Origin: Anaerococcus mediterraneensis
Lineage (GTDB): Bacteria; Bacillota; Clostridia; Tissierellales; Peptoniphilaceae
Assembly (NCBI RefSeq): GCF_900128415.1
Contig: NZ_LT635772.1
Location: 2,016,216-2,080,215 of the forward strand
Reading direction: 5' to 3'
DNA length: 64,000 nt
Shown: positions 46,160 to 55,306 of the stretch, one piece after another
Layout of the letters: each line of letters opens with the position of its first letter
Position numbering within the stretch: position 1 is the stretch's first letter
Translations under genes and position numbers: made by a program
Notes under the pieces: generated by a model
Told to the model about the DNA's origin: nothing
The model's input: the letters and a program-made list of their open reading frames with translations, nothing else
Database searches by the model: none

Positions 46160-46290
46160 CATACCGACCACCCCGCCGTCATCCCGAACTCCACTCCCCC
46201 TTATCTCGAGCGGAGCGTAGCGGAGTCGAGAGATCTCTTGAACATAGGGAGTATCCCTATAACCCAATCCCTGCTGTCATCCCGAACGCA
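46160..46290. repeat. Interspersed repeat cluster
   Basis: GTCATCCCGAACTCC, CCCCTTATCTCGAGCGGAGCG..GTCGAGAGATCTCTTGAACATAGGG and GTCATCCCGAACGCATGTGAGGGATC pieces leading into element copy B. Confidence 0.65.
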
Positions 46291-47095
46291 TGTGAGGGAT
46301 CTTATGAACATAGGGAGTATCCCTATAACCTTATTTTTTTGTATTTATTATATTTCGATATTTTACTTACTTTGCGATATTTACATATCCCGCTGTTCTA
46401 AGGGGGAGGGCCAAGGACCCTTCCGCATGGGTCCTCATCGCCCTCCCCCTTATACCCCCTCTCCGTTACACCCCACAAGCGGCTCCTGCGGAGGGCAAAG
46501 TGAAAAGTTTGCTACGCAAACTCCACAATTTTGACTTGACTTAGGAACTAAGAGATCCAAATCTATAATTTGAAATCCAACCATCTAAAAATCGCAAACT
46601 CACCTGTCGGTTCAAACAGTGCGATTTTTCGACGATGGTCGTATTTCAAATTGTCACGATTTATTCAAGATAATCCAGCATCTGTTTATATATAAACAAA
46701 ATATCGGTATTTAAGTAATACTTGAATCCTAAATGTAAATGGTCAGCAGATTTATAATCACAAGTCCCGTTAAGAAAACTGATTTGTTTGAGCGTAGCGA
46801 GTTATCAGTTTTTAGGGGCTTGGGATTATAAATCACTTAAATAAAAATTGAGATTAAACAAAGAAATCCACCTACCATAAGAGGATTGCCGATAGGCAAT
46901 CTACATTTTTTGCACTCCGGCTAAGGAGCAGAGGGGGTGAGGGAAAAGGGGGTGTAAGGGGGAAAGCTGGAGGGGGCATCTGCCGCCCCCTTAGCTGTCC
47001 CCCTTGAACGGAGGGGTATGACAATACCCTAAAAAAATTTAATGATCAAGAAATAATAAATACAAAAAATAACTTTATAAAAAATCCCCTAATAT
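46288..47095. mobile_element. Modular hairpin-rich element, copy B
   Basis: Left end includes CATAGGGAGTATCCCTATAAC, TTATATTTCGATATTTTAC and ACATATCCCGCTGTTCTAAG (46385). Inverted right end CTTGAACGGAGGGGTATGAC (46998). Internal stems: GGACCC/GGGTCC, a large AATTTGAAATCC..arm with AATCGCA, a second AAAACTGAT/ATCAGTTTT arm framed by ATTTATAAT, and GATTGCC/GGCAATC. No gene in 46061-47232 otherwise. Confidence 0.7.
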
Positions 47096-47232
47096 TGATC
47101 AAATAATTCATATAAAACATTAAAATAATTCATCTTGGATGAAGCCCTCCCCTTACTTTGGATCTCAAATAAGGGTATAATATAAGTAGAAATGTTTTAA
47201 TTCAAGGCTTAGCCTAAAGAAAAGGAGAGTTA

Positions 47233-49215
47233 ATGTTTAATAATGATGATTTAAGGGCAGTCAATGCCATTCGTACACTTTCTGTAGCACAAATCGAAAG
47301 AGCAAATTCTGGCCATCCTGGCCTACCTATGGGTGTCAGCCCTATGGCTTATGTTCTTTTCAACAAGTTTTTGAAGGTCAATCCAGCAAATCCTAGCTAT
47401 TTTGATAGGGACAGGTTTGTACTTTCTGCAGGTCATGGTTCTGCTATGCTTTATTCACTCTTGCACCTAGCAGGTTTTGACCTATCTATAGATGATTTGA
47501 AAAATTTTAGGCAAATCGGATCCCTAACTCCTGGTCACCCAGAGCTAGGACACACCGCAGGTGTCGAGGTCACAACAGGTCCACTTGGCCAAGGTATAGC
47601 TCAAGCTGTTGGTATGGCTGTCGCAGAAAAACACCTTGCTGGCCTATACAACAAAGACGATATGAAAATTATCGACCACTACACCTACGCTATTTGTGGT
47701 GACGGAGACCTTATGGAGGGTATTTCCTACGAGTCAATGTCCCTAGCAGGCCACCTCAACCTTGACAAACTAATCGTCCTTTACGATTCTAATGATATCT
47801 GCCTAGACGGCAAGCTTTCTACATCTTTTTCTGAAAATGTCAAAGACAGGGTCCTAGCACAAAAATGGGCCTATGAAAGAGTAGAAGATGGCAATGACCT
47901 TGAGGCAATCTATAAGGCTATAGAAAAAGCCAAAACCAATGGCAAGCCAACCCTTATAGAAATCAAAACAATCATAGGATTCGGTTCTAAAAACCAAGGC
48001 ACAAACAAAGTACACGGTGCTCCAATAGGTGCAGATGACTTTAAAGATGCCAAAAAATCCTACGGTTGGGATGCAGAAGATTTTACAATCTCTGATGACA
48101 TCTACAAGACTTTTAGAGAAGGCATCTACGAAAATGGCCAAAAAGCCAACGAAAAATGGGACGAACTCCTAAAAGCCTATGCAGAAAAATATCCACAAGA
48201 CTATGAAGAACTAATCTCTGGTATAGAAAGAAAATTGCCAGAAAACTTCATCGACCAAGTCAAAAAATACACTAAAGATGACAAGGCCCTAGCAACTAGA
48301 GCATCTGGCGGCGAGATCATCCAAGACCTAGCCAAAGTCACCCGCAATTTCTGGGGCGGCTCAGCAGACCTATTCTCATCAAACAAAACTGATATAGTAG
48401 GCGAAAAAGCCTTTGGTCCAAACTCACCAGAAGGCAGAAACCTATGGTACGGAGTTAGGGAATTTGCTATGGCAGCCATAGCCAACGGTATAGTTGCCCA
48501 CGGAGGATCATTCCACCATGTGTCAACCTTCTTTGTCTTTGCTGACTACCTAAAAGCAGCCCTAAGACTATCTGCCCTATCAGGCATCCCAGTAACCTAC
48601 GCTATGACCCACGATTCTATAGCAGTTGGCGAAGACGGCCCAACCCACGAGCCAATTGAGCAACTAGCTATGCTTAGGTCAGTACCAAACACCATAGTCC
48701 TAAGACCAGCTGATGCCAACGAAACAAGACTAGCTTGGAAGATAGCCCTAGAGTCAAAAGACAAACCAGTAGTCATTGCCCTAACCAGACAAAACTTACC
48801 AAACCTAGAAGCAACCGAAAGCCTAGAAAACCTAGACAAAGGCGCCTACCTAGTAAAGAAAAACGAAAATCCAGACCTCACACTTATAGCAACAGGCTCA
48901 GAAGTAAGCCTAGCCCTAGAAGTAGCAGGAGAACTAGAAAAAGAAGGCAAAAAAGCAAACGTAGTATCCATGCCATCCATGGAGCTATTTAGAGCCCAAG
49001 ATGCCACCTACAAAGATCAAATCATAGACAAAGACAGCAAAAAAGTCTCAATAGAAATGGCATCAAGCTTCGGCTGGGCAGAATGGACAGGCAACGACGG
49101 CCTAAACATCTCCATAGACAGGTTCGGCATGTCAGGCCCTGGCGAAAAAGTAGCAGTAGAACTAGGATTTTCAAAAGAAGCAATAGTAAAAGAAATCAAC
49201 AAAAAGTTTTATTAA
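47233..49215 (+). CDS. tkt: Transketolase
   Basis: 660 residues, full length. It moves two-carbon units between sugar phosphates using thiamine diphosphate, linking pentose phosphates and glycolysis. Seen: SGHPGLPMG at the N-terminus, [12 protein letters not shown] (ThDP/Mg motif), [11 protein letters not shown], the second-domain [19 protein letters not shown] and the C-terminal FGWAEW region. GGAG precedes the ATG. It stands alone between two repeat elements. Confidence 0.96.
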   Translation: MFNNDDLRAVNAIRTLSVAQIERANSGHPGLPMGVSPMAYVLFNKFLKVNPANPSYFDRDRFVLSAGHGSAMLYSLLHLAGFDLSIDDLKNFRQIGSLTPGHPELGHTAGVEVTTGPLGQGIAQAVGMAVAEKHLAGLYNKDDMKIIDHYTYAICGDGDLMEGISYESMSLAGHLNLDKLIVLYDSNDICLDGKLSTSFSENVKDRVLAQKWAYERVEDGNDLEAIYKAIEKAKTNGKPTLIEIKTIIGFGSKNQGTNKVHGAPIGADDFKDAKKSYGWDAEDFTISDDIYKTFREGIYENGQKANEKWDELLKAYAEKYPQDYEELISGIERKLPENFIDQVKKYTKDDKALATRASGGEIIQDLAKVTRNFWGGSADLFSSNKTDIVGEKAFGPNSPEGRNLWYGVREFAMAAIANGIVAHGGSFHHVSTFFVFADYLKAALRLSALSGIPVTYAMTHDSIAVGEDGPTHEPIEQLAMLRSVPNTIVLRPADANETRLAWKIALESKDKPVVIALTRQNLPNLEATESLENLDKGAYLVKKNENPDLTLIATGSEVSLALEVAGELEKEGKKANVVSMPSMELFRAQDATYKDQIIDKDSKKVSIEMASSFGWAEWTGNDGLNISIDRFGMSGPGEKVAVELGFSKEAIVKEINKKFY

Positions 49216-49255
49216 AATCCTGGATAATAGAATAAAATAGTAGTTTCAAATGACC

Positions 49256-49530
49256 AAAAGAGAGATCTCTCGACTCCGCTCGAGATAAGGGTTTAAATGT
49301 CATTCCGAACAAATGTGAGGAATCTCATAAAGGAGTAAATCCCCAAAAGAGATCCATCAACTCCGCTGACGCTACTCCCCCTTATTTCGACTAAGGGCGA
49401 AGCCCGCATGGAGAAATCTCCTGGTGGGATCTCTCGACTCCGCTCGAGATAAGGGTAGTGAGGTCGAGATAAGGGATTGAAATGTCATCCCGAACGAATG
49501 TGAGGGATCCCATAAACAAAGCAAACTTCT
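49256..49530. repeat. Interspersed repeat cluster
   Basis: Two CTCGACTCCGCTCGAGATAAGGG pieces, two GTCAT(C/T)CCGAACGAATGTGAGG pieces and one TTATTTCGACTAAGGGCGAAGCCCGC piece. Confidence 0.65.
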
Positions 49531-49559
49531 AAAATCTATTGCAAAAATAAAATATTAAT

Positions 49560-49604
49560 CCCCAAGATAATCATTAATTCTAATGATGTCTTGGGGTTTT
49601 TTTT
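49560..49604 (+). terminator. Strong terminator hairpin
   Basis: CCCCAAGA..ATCATTA pairs with TAATGAT.TCTTGGGG (49560-49596), then TTTTTTTT. It lies about 345 bases after tkt and may end its transcript beyond the repeats. Confidence 0.75.
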
Positions 49605-49639
49605 ATAATTTTTTATCATAGAGAAATCTCCTAATTAGG

Positions 49640-50445
49640 GATCTTATGAACATAGGGAATATCCCTATAAACCTAATTTTTTGTATTTATTATATTTCGA
49701 TATTTTACAGTTTTTTTCGATATTAACATATCCCGCTGTTCAAGGGGGAGGGCCAAGGACCCTTCCACATGGGTCCTCATCGCTCTCCCCCTTACACCCC
49801 CTCTCCGTTACACCCCACAAGCGGCTCCTGCGGAGGGCAAAGTGAAAAGTTTGCTACGCAAACTCCACAATTTTGACCTGACTTAGGAACTAAGAGATCC
49901 AAATCTATAATTTGAAATCCAACCATCTAAAAATCGCAAACTCGCTACGCTCAGACAGTGCGATTTTCTTGACGATGGCTGTATTTCAAATTATCACGAT
50001 TTATAAAAGAGACTTCAGCATCTGTTTTTATATAAACAAAATCTCGGTAATCACATATTATTTGAATCCTAAATGTAAATGATCGTATAGATTTATAATC
50101 ACAAGACCCGTTAAGAAAACTGATTTGTTTGAGCGTAGCGAGTTATCAGTTTTTAGGGGCTTGGGATTATAAATCACATAAAGTAAAAACCAACTAAAAC
50201 AAAGAAATCCCCTTACTATAAGAGGATTGCCGTAGGCAATCTTCTAGTTTTGCACTCCGCCTAAGGAGCAGACGGGGGTGAAACGTAGAGGGGTATAAGG
50301 GGAGACCGATGAGGGGGCATCTGCCGCCCCCTTGGGTCTCCCCTTAGAACGAAGGGATATGTCAATATCGCAAAAGAATGTAAAATATCTAAATTTAATA
50401 AATAAAGAAAATAGGGTTGATAGGGAAACTCCCTATCCCCCATCT
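49640..50445. mobile_element. Modular hairpin-rich element, copy C
   Basis: Nearly the same as copy B over its length. Left flank CATAGGGAATATCCCTATAA then ACATATCCCGCTGTTCAAGG (49731); right flank TTAGAACGAAGGGATATGTC then ATAGGGAAACTCCCTAT. This is the clearest example of inverted ends over 100 bases long. Confidence 0.72.
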
Positions 50446-50515
50446 TTAATAGCTTTTTCCCCCAACATTGCATATAATAATATAAGAAAGAAAAATTACC
50501 CGGAGGCTTTTATAT

Positions 50516-51097
50516 ATGAAATTTTTAGTGCTTTTAGCAAATGGCAATGAGACTATCGAGGTTTTTACCTTTGTTGATTATATGAGACGAATTGGTGTTG
50601 ATGTCCACATGGTTTCTACCACTGGATCAGTTGACCTAGTGACTTCTCACTCTATAAAATACCAGGCGGACTTCCTTCTTGAGGATATAGACCCAAATAC
50701 CTATGACGGGCTCTACATACCAGGCGGTACAAAGGGAGCCGAGACTCTCCGTGATGATGAGAGGGCTATAGACATTGTCAAAGACTTTGACCAAAAAGAA
50801 AAAATCATCGCTGCTATCTGCGCAGGACCAATTGTCCTAGACAGGGCTGGGGTTTTGGTCAATAAAAAGGCCACATCACATCCAAGTATAAAGGATGACC
50901 TAAAAAACCTAGGCGAATACGTTGACGATCAGATAGTAGTCACAGATGGCCACATCACTACATCCAGGGGTGCTGCCCTTACAAATTATCTGGCCCTAAG
51001 GATTGCTCAAATTATAAAGGGTAATGAAGTAAGCGACGAACTAAAAATAGGCATCCAACAATCTAGCCTAGAAAAATTTTATGGAATAGAGTTTTAA
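50516..51097 (+). CDS. DJ-1/PfpI family protein
   Basis: 193 residues. The nucleophile elbow AAICAGP places Cys102 as the reactive cysteine; the upstream Glu (NGNETIEVF) is the partner acid of DJ-1 proteins. YIPGGTKGA is the oxyanion loop. Family members act as deglycases, chaperones or peptidases, so function is open. CCGGAGG precedes the start. The SDR gene follows after one base, so they are cotranscribed. Confidence 0.9.
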   Translation: MKFLVLLANGNETIEVFTFVDYMRRIGVDVHMVSTTGSVDLVTSHSIKYQADFLLEDIDPNTYDGLYIPGGTKGAETLRDDERAIDIVKDFDQKEKIIAAICAGPIVLDRAGVLVNKKATSHPSIKDDLKNLGEYVDDQIVVTDGHITTSRGAALTNYLALRIAQIIKGNEVSDELKIGIQQSSLEKFYGIEF

Positions 51098-51098
51098 G

Positions 51099-52076
51099 AT
51101 GAAAAATGTCAAAAAAATATTTATCCTAGGCGGAGCTACCCTCTTTGGCAGCCAAACCATCAAATACGCCCTAGATGAGGGCTATGAAATAGTAGCCTGC
51201 GACCTCATAAAAAGAGACGACCTAGAAGAAAACGAAAATTTATCCTACATCCTAGAGGATTTTTTCTCCCTAGGAGATGCGGCCGCCACAGACCTCATTG
51301 GCGATTGCGATAGTTTTATCTACGCAGGCGGTGTTGACGACCTGACCGTCCCAAGGAAACCTGCCGGCAAATTTTTCTACGAGAGAAATGTATTGCCTAC
51401 AGGTAGGGTCGCAAGGATATCCAAAAAAGCCGGAGTCAAAAATTTCCTCCTTCTAGGCGACTATAGGTCAGAAATCGCAGAGAAAAACTACGACCTAAGA
51501 AAACACAACTACCACAAAGAGCCCTATATAGATACCAGGCTCATGCAAGAATCCATCGCTATCTACGAGGGCGACGGCCTTATGAATGTATCTATCCTAA
51601 GGCCAGGAGTCATAGTCGGCAGGGACAATAGGTCAGCCCTCCTTGCCCATATAGCCCTAGCAGAAAAGCTAAAGAACATACCAGTCACACAAGGCATCAT
51701 CCCACTAATATCTGCCAAATCCCTAGCCAAGGCCGCAATCTTTGCCCTAGAGCTAGGCAGCCACAAAAAAACCTACGCCCTAAGAGATACAAACATATCC
51801 TACCATGACCTCTACACAAAAATCATAGAGACCCTGGATCTTTCTGATAAAAAACTCATAGACAAGTCTTTTGACGACCTAGAGCCTGCCTACCTAGAGG
51901 ATGAAAAAATCTCCAAAAAAAGAGGCCTAGAACACGGGATCAGCCAAACAAATATACTCAGGTCTGCATCCTACGACCTATCCATAGACTCAGACTTCGA
52001 CATAGCTAGTCCGGATATAGATGAGGACTTAGCAGACATGATCACCTACCTAGACAAAATCCTAAAAGGAAAATAA
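51099..52076 (+). CDS. NAD-dependent epimerase/dehydratase-like SDR protein
   Basis: 325 residues. The N-terminal Rossmann motif is FILGGATLFGSQ, followed by ACDL at the end of strand two (adenosine-binding Asp). The usual Tyr-x-x-x-Lys is not clear; the region around HKEPYIDTRLMQES may replace it, so it may be a non-enzymatic or atypical SDR. ILRPGVIVGRDN is typical of the extended family. Paired with the DJ-1-like gene; function unknown. Confidence 0.8.
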   Translation: MKNVKKIFILGGATLFGSQTIKYALDEGYEIVACDLIKRDDLEENENLSYILEDFFSLGDAAATDLIGDCDSFIYAGGVDDLTVPRKPAGKFFYERNVLPTGRVARISKKAGVKNFLLLGDYRSEIAEKNYDLRKHNYHKEPYIDTRLMQESIAIYEGDGLMNVSILRPGVIVGRDNRSALLAHIALAEKLKNIPVTQGIIPLISAKSLAKAAIFALELGSHKKTYALRDTNISYHDLYTKIIETLDLSDKKLIDKSFDDLEPAYLEDEKISKKRGLEHGISQTNILRSASYDLSIDSDFDIASPDIDEDLADMITYLDKILKGK

Positions 52077-52081
52077 ACAAA

Positions 52082-52118
52082 AAAAACACAAGCAAAGCCC
52101 AAGCTCGCTTGTGTTTTT
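52082..52118. terminator. Bidirectional terminator between the SDR and DUF2922 genes
   Basis: A 12-bp stem (AAAAACACAAGC with GCTTGTGTTTTT), 13-base loop, T-rich on both sides. It serves two convergent operons. Confidence 0.8.
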
Positions 52119-52121
52119 CTC

Positions 52122-52355
52122 TTAATTATTTATAGTATAAGGCGATTTTTCTATCACCTCTAGTTCGGCATTTGATTTTGTAGTCAAAGCCCCCTTCTTG
52201 GTCAAAAGTACATTCGATTTTATAATACTATCCATAGCAGTATTGATCTCATCATCTGTGTAGGACGCCTTTGGCATATCCACAGATATAGTCCTTTGGG
52301 CACTGTCAGCATCCTTAAAATATAATTTTAACTTAGTATTTACAATTTTACTCAT
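52122..52355 (-). CDS. DUF2922 family protein
   Basis: 77 residues: NTKLKLYFKDADSAQRTISVDMPKASYTDDEINTAMDSIIKSNVLLTKKGALTTKSNAELEVIEKSPYTI follows the DUF2922 pattern (T-L-x-L-x-F...G.....i..P...l....v...M..ii..nif....G.....k.a.iv). No function known. GGGAGG precedes the ATG. It follows DUF1659 in one operon; these two families commonly sit together in Firmicutes. The operon uses the GGGACA-type promoter shared with the yvrJ-lysin operon. Confidence 0.78.
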   Translation of the reverse strand: MSKIVNTKLKLYFKDADSAQRTISVDMPKASYTDDEINTAMDSIIKSNVLLTKKGALTTKSNAELEVIEKSPYTINN

Positions 52356-52377
52356 CTAAAATCCTCCCTTTCTACTC

Positions 52378-52593
52378 TTAGGCTACATTTGTTGTAATAA
52401 GTTCTTCATTAGTCTTATAAATCTTATAAGAAATCATATTGCCACTTGTTTGATAAAGCTTGAGATAAGCTGCCGCAAAAGCCTCGAAATTCACCTTAGT
52501 CGCTGCCTCATTGACATTGGCAAAAGTCTTTGTATAAGACTTCTTTTCTCCACCCTCAGCTTTTTCCAGCTCATAAACTAATTTAATTTTCAT
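52378..52593 (-). CDS. DUF1659 family protein
   Basis: About 71 residues starting MKIKLVYELEKAEGGEKKSY. The ATG at 52593 is chosen over the one six bases upstream because AAGGAGA would be too close to the earlier codon. The pattern KSYTKTFANVNEAATKVNFEAFAAAYLKLYQTS fits DUF1659. Short, no signal or membrane segment. First gene of the operon with DUF2922, behind the GGGACA promoter. Function unknown. Confidence 0.78.
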   Translation of the reverse strand: MKIKLVYELEKAEGGEKKSYTKTFANVNEAATKVNFEAFAAAYLKLYQTSGNMISYKIYKTNEELITTNVA

Positions 52594-52620
52594 AAACATT
52601 CTCCTTTTTTCTTTTTCTTA

Positions 52621-52661
52621 GGCCGCCTATATATAAATAGAAAAAATCCCCAAAATGTCCC
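52621..52661 (-). promoter_or_regulatory. GGGACA-N15-CTATTTATA promoter of the DUF1659-DUF2922 operon
   Basis: Minus-strand GGGACA (52656-52661), exactly 15 bases, CTATTTATA (52632-52640), then TATAGGCGGCCTAA and an A-rich stretch into AAAGGAG. It matches the yvrJ promoter at 45.3 kb in boxes, spacing and the following GSCGGC block; the 15-base spacers themselves differ. Confidence 0.7.
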
Positions 52662-52721
52662 GAAAAAAAAATTCCAGACCAGGCACAAACCCAGTCTGGC
52701 AAGCCTACCATTTCCCCTTAT

Positions 52722-52935
52722 TTCTAATGGAATTGTCACAGTGATCGTAGAGAACTGATGAAATTCCTTAATCAAGGTTTTTCGAGACGAAGGCTCGCCT
52801 GAGTCCGAAAACTACTGTCGACTAAGGGCGTAGCCCGCATGGAGAAATCTCTTGTTGGGGTCTCTCGACTACGCTCGAGACAAGGGGGTGAGTGCTCGAG
52901 ACAAGGGGGGGGGAGTGAGGTCTCTCGACTCCGCC
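52722..52935. repeat. TTGTCACAGTGA element and CTCGAGACAAGGG repeats
   Basis: TTCTAATGGAATTGTCACAGTG (52722-52743), then CTGATGAAATTCCTTAATC and GTCCGAAAACTACTGTCGA, followed by CGACTAAGGGCGTAGCCCGC and two CTCGAGACAAGGGG pieces. No gene is supported here. Confidence 0.65.
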
Positions 52936-52943
52936 TTGCAAGC

Positions 52944-53501
52944 CTACCAGCCCATATTATCCTCTATAGAAAAATCATCGATAGGCTCTTCAACCTTGGG
53001 CTCTATAGGCGTCTCCCTATCCTCCCTAAGCATGGCAGTCAAAAACTTGATCGAGTGAAACTCATCTCGCCTAAGCTTGACAATCTGCTCATACATCAAA
53101 GCCTTGGCCAAAATCCTATTAGAAATCAAACTATCCTCCCTATTTAGGGTAGAAATAGTCTCCCCACTACTAAGGATAATCTGACTCCCCTCGATCCTAT
53201 CTACAAATCCGACATTCACAAAACCCCTAGTCTCCCTATCATAAGTAGACTTTCTAGCATTGAAAGCAAAAAACACCTGGCTAGCATCTATCACATAAGG
53301 TAGGTTCCTCAAAACCTGATAATCCCTCTTTATATTGTTATCAACCTTCTTTTTAGTCTTGCCCTTGCTATCATATAAAATCTTTAAAAAATGAGTAGGC
53401 GCCTTCCTATCCAAATAAACCCTATCCTGCCTATAAACCCTAGAACAAATACCAATACCCTTCACAGGTTCAGGCAAAATAGCAATAATAACTCCTGTCA
53501 T
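52944..53501 (-). CDS. ComK-like transcription regulator
   Basis: 185 residues from the ATG at 53501, chosen because AAAGGAG precedes it; the longer open frame upstream is made of repeat DNA. Landmarks shared with Bacillus ComK (192 residues): GVIIAILPE at the N-terminus, LPYVIDASQVFFAFNARKS (ComK has a V-D-P-S-x-Q-I-F-L-F stretch), RGFVNVGFV and SQIILSSGETISTL (F-S-N-G-K-T-x-x-L in ComK). If right, it is a DNA-binding activator of competence genes. It lies just upstream of the DUF1659-DUF2922 operon on the same strand, but with its own region and an ordinary promoter (TTGAAT near 53560). Similarity is judged by eye. Confidence 0.62.
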   Translation of the reverse strand: MTGVIIAILPEPVKGIGICSRVYRQDRVYLDRKAPTHFLKILYDSKGKTKKKVDNNIKRDYQVLRNLPYVIDASQVFFAFNARKSTYDRETRGFVNVGFVDRIEGSQIILSSGETISTLNREDSLISNRILAKALMYEQIVKLRRDEFHSIKFLTAMLREDRETPIEPKVEEPIDDFSIEDNMGW

Positions 53502-53579
53502 ATAAAAAACTCCTTTCGGCCTTAGTGGAAAAGGTATAAGATAATTGTAATATAAATATTTAGAAAATTCAATGGACAC

Positions 53580-53820
53580 TCGTTCTTCAACCCTTATCTC
53601 GAGCGGAGCGTAGCGAAGTCGAGAGATCTCATAAACATAGGGACTTTCCCTATAACCCACTCCCCTTGTCTCGAGCGGAGCGGAGCGTAGTCGAGAGACC
53701 TCATCAAAAGATTTCTCCATGCGGGCTTCGCCCTTAGTCGAAATAAGGGGGATGATTGTCATCCCGAACCCCAGCTGTCATCCCGAACGAATGTGAGGGA
53801 TCCCATGAACTTAGAGATTG
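53580..53820. repeat. Interspersed repeat cluster
   Basis: Pieces of CCCTTATCTCGAGCGGAGCG, GGAGCGTAGTCGAGAGACCTC, CATGCGGGCTTCGCCCTTAG and two GTCATCCCGAAC units, ending at the left side of element copy D. Confidence 0.65.
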
Positions 53821-54735
53821 TCCCTATAACCCTATTTCTTGTATTTACTATATCTCGATATTTTACATTCTTTTGTGATATTTACATATCCCGCTGTTCA
53901 AGGGGGAGGGCCAAGGACCCTTCCGCATGGGTCCTCATCGCCCTCCCCCTTACACCCCCTCTCCGTTACACCCCACAAGCGGCTCCTGCGGAGGGCATAC
54001 TGAAAAGTTTGCTACGCAAACTATTCTATTTTGACCTGACTTAGGCTCAAAGAGATCCAAATCTATAATTTGAAATCCAACCATCTAAAAATCGCAAACT
54101 CGCTACGCTCAGACAATGCGATTTTCTTGACGATGGCTGTATTTCAAATTATCACGATTTATACAAGAGAATCCAGAATCTATTTTTATATATACAAATA
54201 TGTCATTCACATTCTATTTGAATCCTAAATGTAAATGGTCAGCAGATTTATAATCACAAGACCCGTTAAGAAAACTGATTTGTTTGAGCCGATAGGCGAG
54301 TTATCAGTTTTTAGGGGCTTGGGATTATAAATCACCCAAAGTAAATACCAACTAAAACAAAGAAATCCTCCTACGATAAGAGGATTGCCGATAGGCAATC
54401 TACTGATCCCGCCCTCCGCTTAAGGAGCCGCCTGGAGGGGGTAGCGTAAGGGGGTTTTAGGGGGAGCCGGTGGGGGAACATGCGGAACGTTCCCCTGGGC
54501 TCCCCCTGGAACGAAGGGTTATGTTAGTATCTAAAAATATTTATAAAAAGAGTAATCAACTAAAAGTTTAAAATAATGGAGTCATAGGGAACACCCTATT
54601 TTTAGATTGCCCCCTTGGGTCTCCCCTTAGTACGGCGGGATATGTTAATAGCCAAAGAAATATAAAATATCGAAAAATAGTGAATTAAAAATCAAAATAT
54701 ATATGGATTATAGGTAAAGTCCCTTTGTTCATAAG
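53800..54735. mobile_element. Modular hairpin-rich element, copy D (chimeric type)
   Basis: The left half matches copies B and C (ACATATCCCGCTGTTCAAGG at 53885 and the AATTTGAAATCC arm). The right half matches copy A (GCCGCCTGGAGGGGGTAGCG, GGAACATGCGGAACGTTCC, CTGGAACGAAGGGTTATG near 54508), followed by the extra end module CTTAGTACGGCGGGATATG (54628). Confidence 0.7.
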
Positions 54736-55190
54736 ATCCCTCGTCGGCCTTGCGGCCTCTGTCGGGATGACAAATTCTTCCCTTATTTCTAATGGAGTTG
54801 TCACAGTGAACGTAGTGAGCTGATGAAATTCCTTAATCAAGGCTTTTCGAGGCGAAGGCTCGCCTGAGTCCGAAAACTACTGTCGACTAAGGGCGTTAGC
54901 CCGCATGGAGAAATCTATTGCTAGAGGTCTCTCGACTCCGCTCGAGACAAGGGGGATTTGAGATCCCTCGGCTCCGCTGACGCTCTGCTCGAGATAAGGG
55001 GGAGGATTTTCGATCGGGATGACATCCTCCTCTGTCATTCCGAACGAATGTGAGGAATCTCCTGGACGAGGGGATTTCCGTGTTCGTGGGATTCCTCGTT
55101 TCACTCAGGATTACAGCAGGGAATAGGTCATAGAGACCATCCCTATTTATGAGATCCCTCGTTCCACTCGGGATGACGAGTGAAAGAACA
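54735..55190. repeat. Interspersed repeat cluster with a TTGTCACAGTGA element
   Basis: TTCTAATGGAGTTGTCACAGTG (54785), CTGATGAAATTCCTTAATC, GTCCGAAAACTACTGTCGA, CGACTAAGGGCGTTAGCCCGC, CTCGAGACAAGGG, CTCGAGATAAGGGG and several GGGATTCCTCG / GGGATGAC pieces. No gene is supported in 54736-55198. Confidence 0.65.
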
Positions 55191-55191
55191 A

Positions 55192-55224
55192 AAAAAGAAC
55201 CTTCCGATTATATCATCGGAAGGT
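55192..55224 (-). terminator. Terminator of the helical surface protein gene
   Basis: A perfect 10-bp stem (ACCTTCCGAT with ATCGGAAGGT, 55199-55224), followed on the minus strand by TCTTTTTTT. Confidence 0.85.
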
Positions 55225-55306
55225 CTTTTCAGTGAGTACCCGGGTATTTTTTTATAAGCTAGAGGCTAAGAGTGCACTCTTATCTGCCCCTGCTTTTGAC
55301 TATTTA

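Noticed and set aside
53502..53762. Longer N-terminus for the ComK-like protein starting at 53762
   Set aside because: The extra residues are encoded by interspersed repeat DNA, and a good ribosome site lies in front of the ATG at 53501.
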